Shown piece after piece: positions 62,341-64,000 of a stretch of DNA of 64,000 nt. Numbering within the stretch: position 1 is the first letter of the stretch; the number at the start of each line of letters is the position of its first letter. Below the pieces are notes generated by a model. That model was not told the DNA's origin. It saw only the letters and a program-made list of their open reading frames with translations, and searched no databases. This stretch comes from Collibacillus ludicampi. GTDB taxonomy: Bacteria > Bacillota > Bacilli > Tumebacillales > BOQE01. The position numbers and the translations under genes were made by a program. Location: positions 2,307,001-2,371,000 of the forward strand of contig NZ_BOQE01000001.1 in NCBI RefSeq assembly GCF_023705585.1, in the 5' to 3' direction.

Positions 62341-63360
62341 TTGAAAATGAAAAGGATTATCTCGTTAGGAGAGGCCCTTATCGATTTTGTATCGATTCAG
62401 TCTGGATGTGGATTAGAGGAATCTCCAGGATTCGAAAAAACTCCTGGTGGGGCTCCAGCGAATGTTGCTGCTGCAGTCGCGAAACTCGGTGGGGAAGCTG
62501 GATTTATAGGGAAGACAGGTGATGATCCCTTCGGTTATTTTTTAAGGGATACCCTTCAAAGCGTGGGGGTCGATACATCACAACTTGTTCATACAGTAGC
62601 AGCGAAAACAGCTTTGGCTTTTGTGTCTTTGCGAGAAAATGGAGAGAGAGATTTTATGTTTTACCGGGATCCAAGCGCGGATATGCTTCTTGAACCCAAT
62701 GACATTCATGAAGAGTATATCAGAGATTCATTTATTTTCCATTTTGGCTCTATATCCCTCATTACAGAACCTGTTCGATCGGCGACTTTAAAAGCTTTAC
62801 ATGTAGCGAAGAAGGGGGATGTTGTTATTTCATTTGATCCGAACTGGCGCCCGAGTTTGTGGGGCTCTCCAGAACAGGCACGAAAAGAAATCGAACATGT
62901 TTTGCCTTTTGTGGATATCTTAAAAATCAATGAAGAAGAAATGGTTGTTTTTACCGGTACAACCGAAGTCATGAAGGCTGCTGAATATTACCATACTAGG
63001 GGAATTCCGATGATCATCATTACCTTGGGAAAGGAAGGATGTTATTACTCTTATCTTCAGGATGAAACGAAGGTATCAGGCTTTTGTAAGGGGCTTCAAG
63101 TTGAAGTTATTGATACGACCGGTGCTGGAGATGCGTTTGTAGGTGGGTTATTAAACCGGTTAACGGAATTATCCAACGAGAATTTTCATGAGATTTCTAT
63201 TGGGAAAATGCGATGTTTAAAAAGCCATCTACAGGAAGCTGTTACCTTTGCTGTGGCGACAAGCGCACTTGCGGTCACAAAAAAAGGAGCGATTTCTGCT
63301 TTGCCTGATCGTGAACAGGTAGAAAGTTTATTGCGCAAAAATGGAGGGGAAATAATTTAA
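62341..63360 (+). CDS. PfkB-family carbohydrate kinase, fructokinase-like
   Basis: This 339-residue ribokinase-fold kinase has the N-terminal signature GGAPANVAAAVAKLGGEAGF and the catalytic DTTGAGDAFVGGLLNRL. Motifs IISLGEALIDFVSI and FMFYRDPSADMLL match ScrK-type fructokinases, which fits mannitol or sorbitol oxidation to fructose. TTG 62341 lies 9 bp after aggagg (62326-62331); ATG 62347, two codons on, is an alternative. The 170-bp gap from gatD has no clear terminator, so the gene may have its own promoter. Confidence 0.88.
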   Translation: MKMKRIISLGEALIDFVSIQSGCGLEESPGFEKTPGGAPANVAAAVAKLGGEAGFIGKTGDDPFGYFLRDTLQSVGVDTSQLVHTVAAKTALAFVSLRENGERDFMFYRDPSADMLLEPNDIHEEYIRDSFIFHFGSISLITEPVRSATLKALHVAKKGDVVISFDPNWRPSLWGSPEQARKEIEHVLPFVDILKINEEEMVVFTGTTEVMKAAEYYHTRGIPMIIITLGKEGCYYSYLQDETKVSGFCKGLQVEVIDTTGAGDAFVGGLLNRLTELSNENFHEISIGKMRCLKSHLQEAVTFAVATSALAVTKKGAISALPDREQVESLLRKNGGEII

Positions 63361-63441
63361 TAAAATCGGAAAATTTGATAGAAAGACGTGTATAATAGTT
63401 ATGAATCTCATAAATATTAAAAAACATGAGGAGTGATTGAT

Positions 63442-64000
63442 ATGTTAGTGCAGGGGAGTACACCATTGAATTCTAGACAACAGCAAATTCTACTGCTCCT
63501 CCTGCAATCCTCTTGTTTCACTACATTAAAATCTATATCCGATGAGCTTCAGATCAGTATTCGAACTGTTCAAAGAGAGCTGTCTGGACTGAAGGAGATA
63601 CTGAATGAATACGGTCTTCGATTGAATAAGAAAAGTGGGGTCGGCTTATCAATCGAAGGTGACGAAGAGGCGAAGCAGAGCTTGTTTCAGCAGTTATCCA
63701 TCAGTAAATCCATTAAGATATTTTCACCGGAAGAGCGTCAGTATTTTTTGATGCAGCTACTGCTAACTCTGAAGGAACCGACTAAGCTGTATTATTTTAG
63801 CCGTAAATTTAACGTTACAGAATCCACGATCAGTAATGACCTGATGAAGATAGAGCCTTGGTTTGAGAAGCATCATATCAAGTTAATTCGTAAACCCGGA
63901 TTAGGTGTGTATATTGAGGGCAGTGAAAAGAACATTCGTGCAGCGATTATCGATTTGTTATATCAGCATCTTTCGCACGAGCAATTAATGGACATTCTTT
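63442..64000 (+). CDS. mtlR: MtlR/BglG-type PRD transcriptional activator, N-terminal part (runs off the window)
   Basis: ATG 63442 follows gaggagtg and the frame stays open to the end of the window (186 residues). Two helix-turn-helix segments are visible: LKSISDELQISIRTVQRELS (about 32-52) and FSRKFNVTESTISNDLMKIE (about 118-140), with the intervening GVGLSIEGDE typical of the BglG/MtlR antiterminator-like activators. The PRD and EIIA/B-like domains would lie beyond the window. By family and position it should activate the polyol operon. A TATAAT lies at 63391-63396. Confidence 0.85.
   Translation, partial: MLVQGSTPLNSRQQQILLLLLQSSCFTTLKSISDELQISIRTVQRELSGLKEILNEYGLRLNKKSGVGLSIEGDEEAKQSLFQQLSISKSIKIFSPEERQYFLMQLLLTLKEPTKLYYFSRKFNVTESTISNDLMKIEPWFEKHHIKLIRKPGLGVYIEGSEKNIRAAIIDLLYQHLSHEQLMDIL

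Noticed and set aside
1-64000. tRNA or rRNA genes
   Set aside because: No cloverleaf-like or rRNA-like segment was seen in any intergenic region.

Overview
The window reads as chromosomal DNA of an endospore-former-type Firmicute (Bacillales, possibly near the Alicyclobacillaceae). The basis is strong AGGAGG-like ribosome sites, GTG and TTG starts, and a gene set typical of that group: a caa3-type oxidase cluster, TcyABC-like cystine uptake, YitJ, NfeD with an SPFH protein, a DUF1292 protein, a LytS/YesN sensor pair and an MtlR-type activator. I cannot name a genus from the sequence alone.

Layout. 0-3.1 kb: the 3' end of transketolase, the last 56 codons of a lost type I restriction subunit (hsdR), a RelE/ParE-type toxin-antitoxin pair with an overlapping AbrB-like ORF, then about 0.9 kb without convincing protein genes that carries promoters, terminators and inverted repeats suggesting untranslated RNAs. 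3.1-7.6 kb: cytochrome c oxidase cluster (ctaC, ctaD of the YSHP or A2 type, ctaB, a divergent subunit III, a 31-residue membrane peptide). 7.7-18.2 kb: mntH with palindromic operators, a cell-wall amidase, a rhodanese-type sulfurtransferase, an M32 carboxypeptidase, a chemoreceptor and a cystine ABC transporter. 18.4-26.4 kb: a complete D-xylose sensing and uptake unit, with a membrane-bound sugar-binding sensor, LytS-type kinase and YesN-type regulator followed by xylFGH, with two cre-like sites. 26.6-30.4 kb: a sigma-54 activator divergent from an aldehyde dehydrogenase that has a well-spaced -24/-12 promoter and two candidate enhancer sites. 30.6-33.2 kb: an OsmC-like protein, a large nested palindrome and glycerate kinase.

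33.2-37.8 kb is an AT-rich, decaying accessory island: a secreted YiiX-like protein, a lipoprotein gene split by a 255-bp non-autonomous element, a five-repeat CRISPR array without cas genes, and a methyltransferase gene with an in-frame stop. 37.9-43.6 kb: a patatin-like lipase, YitJ, and two cyclic-di-GMP genes (EAL, then CBS-GGDEF with a likely frameshift near its start). 43.8-48.5 kb: a DeoR-type regulator and a ribose-type ABC transporter of unknown substrate. 48.8-52.4 kb: RarD, a DUF1292 protein, an unknown membrane protein, NfeD and an SPFH protein. 52.6-64 kb: a polyol operon with a binding protein and two permeases but no ATPase, three zinc-type dehydrogenases, two FGGY kinases, a fructokinase-like kinase and the start of an MtlR-like activator.

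Three observations stand out. (1) An interspersed palindromic repeat family occurs at four intergenic sites, one of them a three-layer nested palindrome of about 330 bp. (2) The 255-bp element has 11-bp terminal repeats and a 7-bp target duplication, and removing it restores the lipoprotein reading frame exactly. (3) A candidate pair of oppositely transcribed non-coding RNAs lies at 2.5-2.96 kb. All assignments come from reading the sequence; no database search was run.
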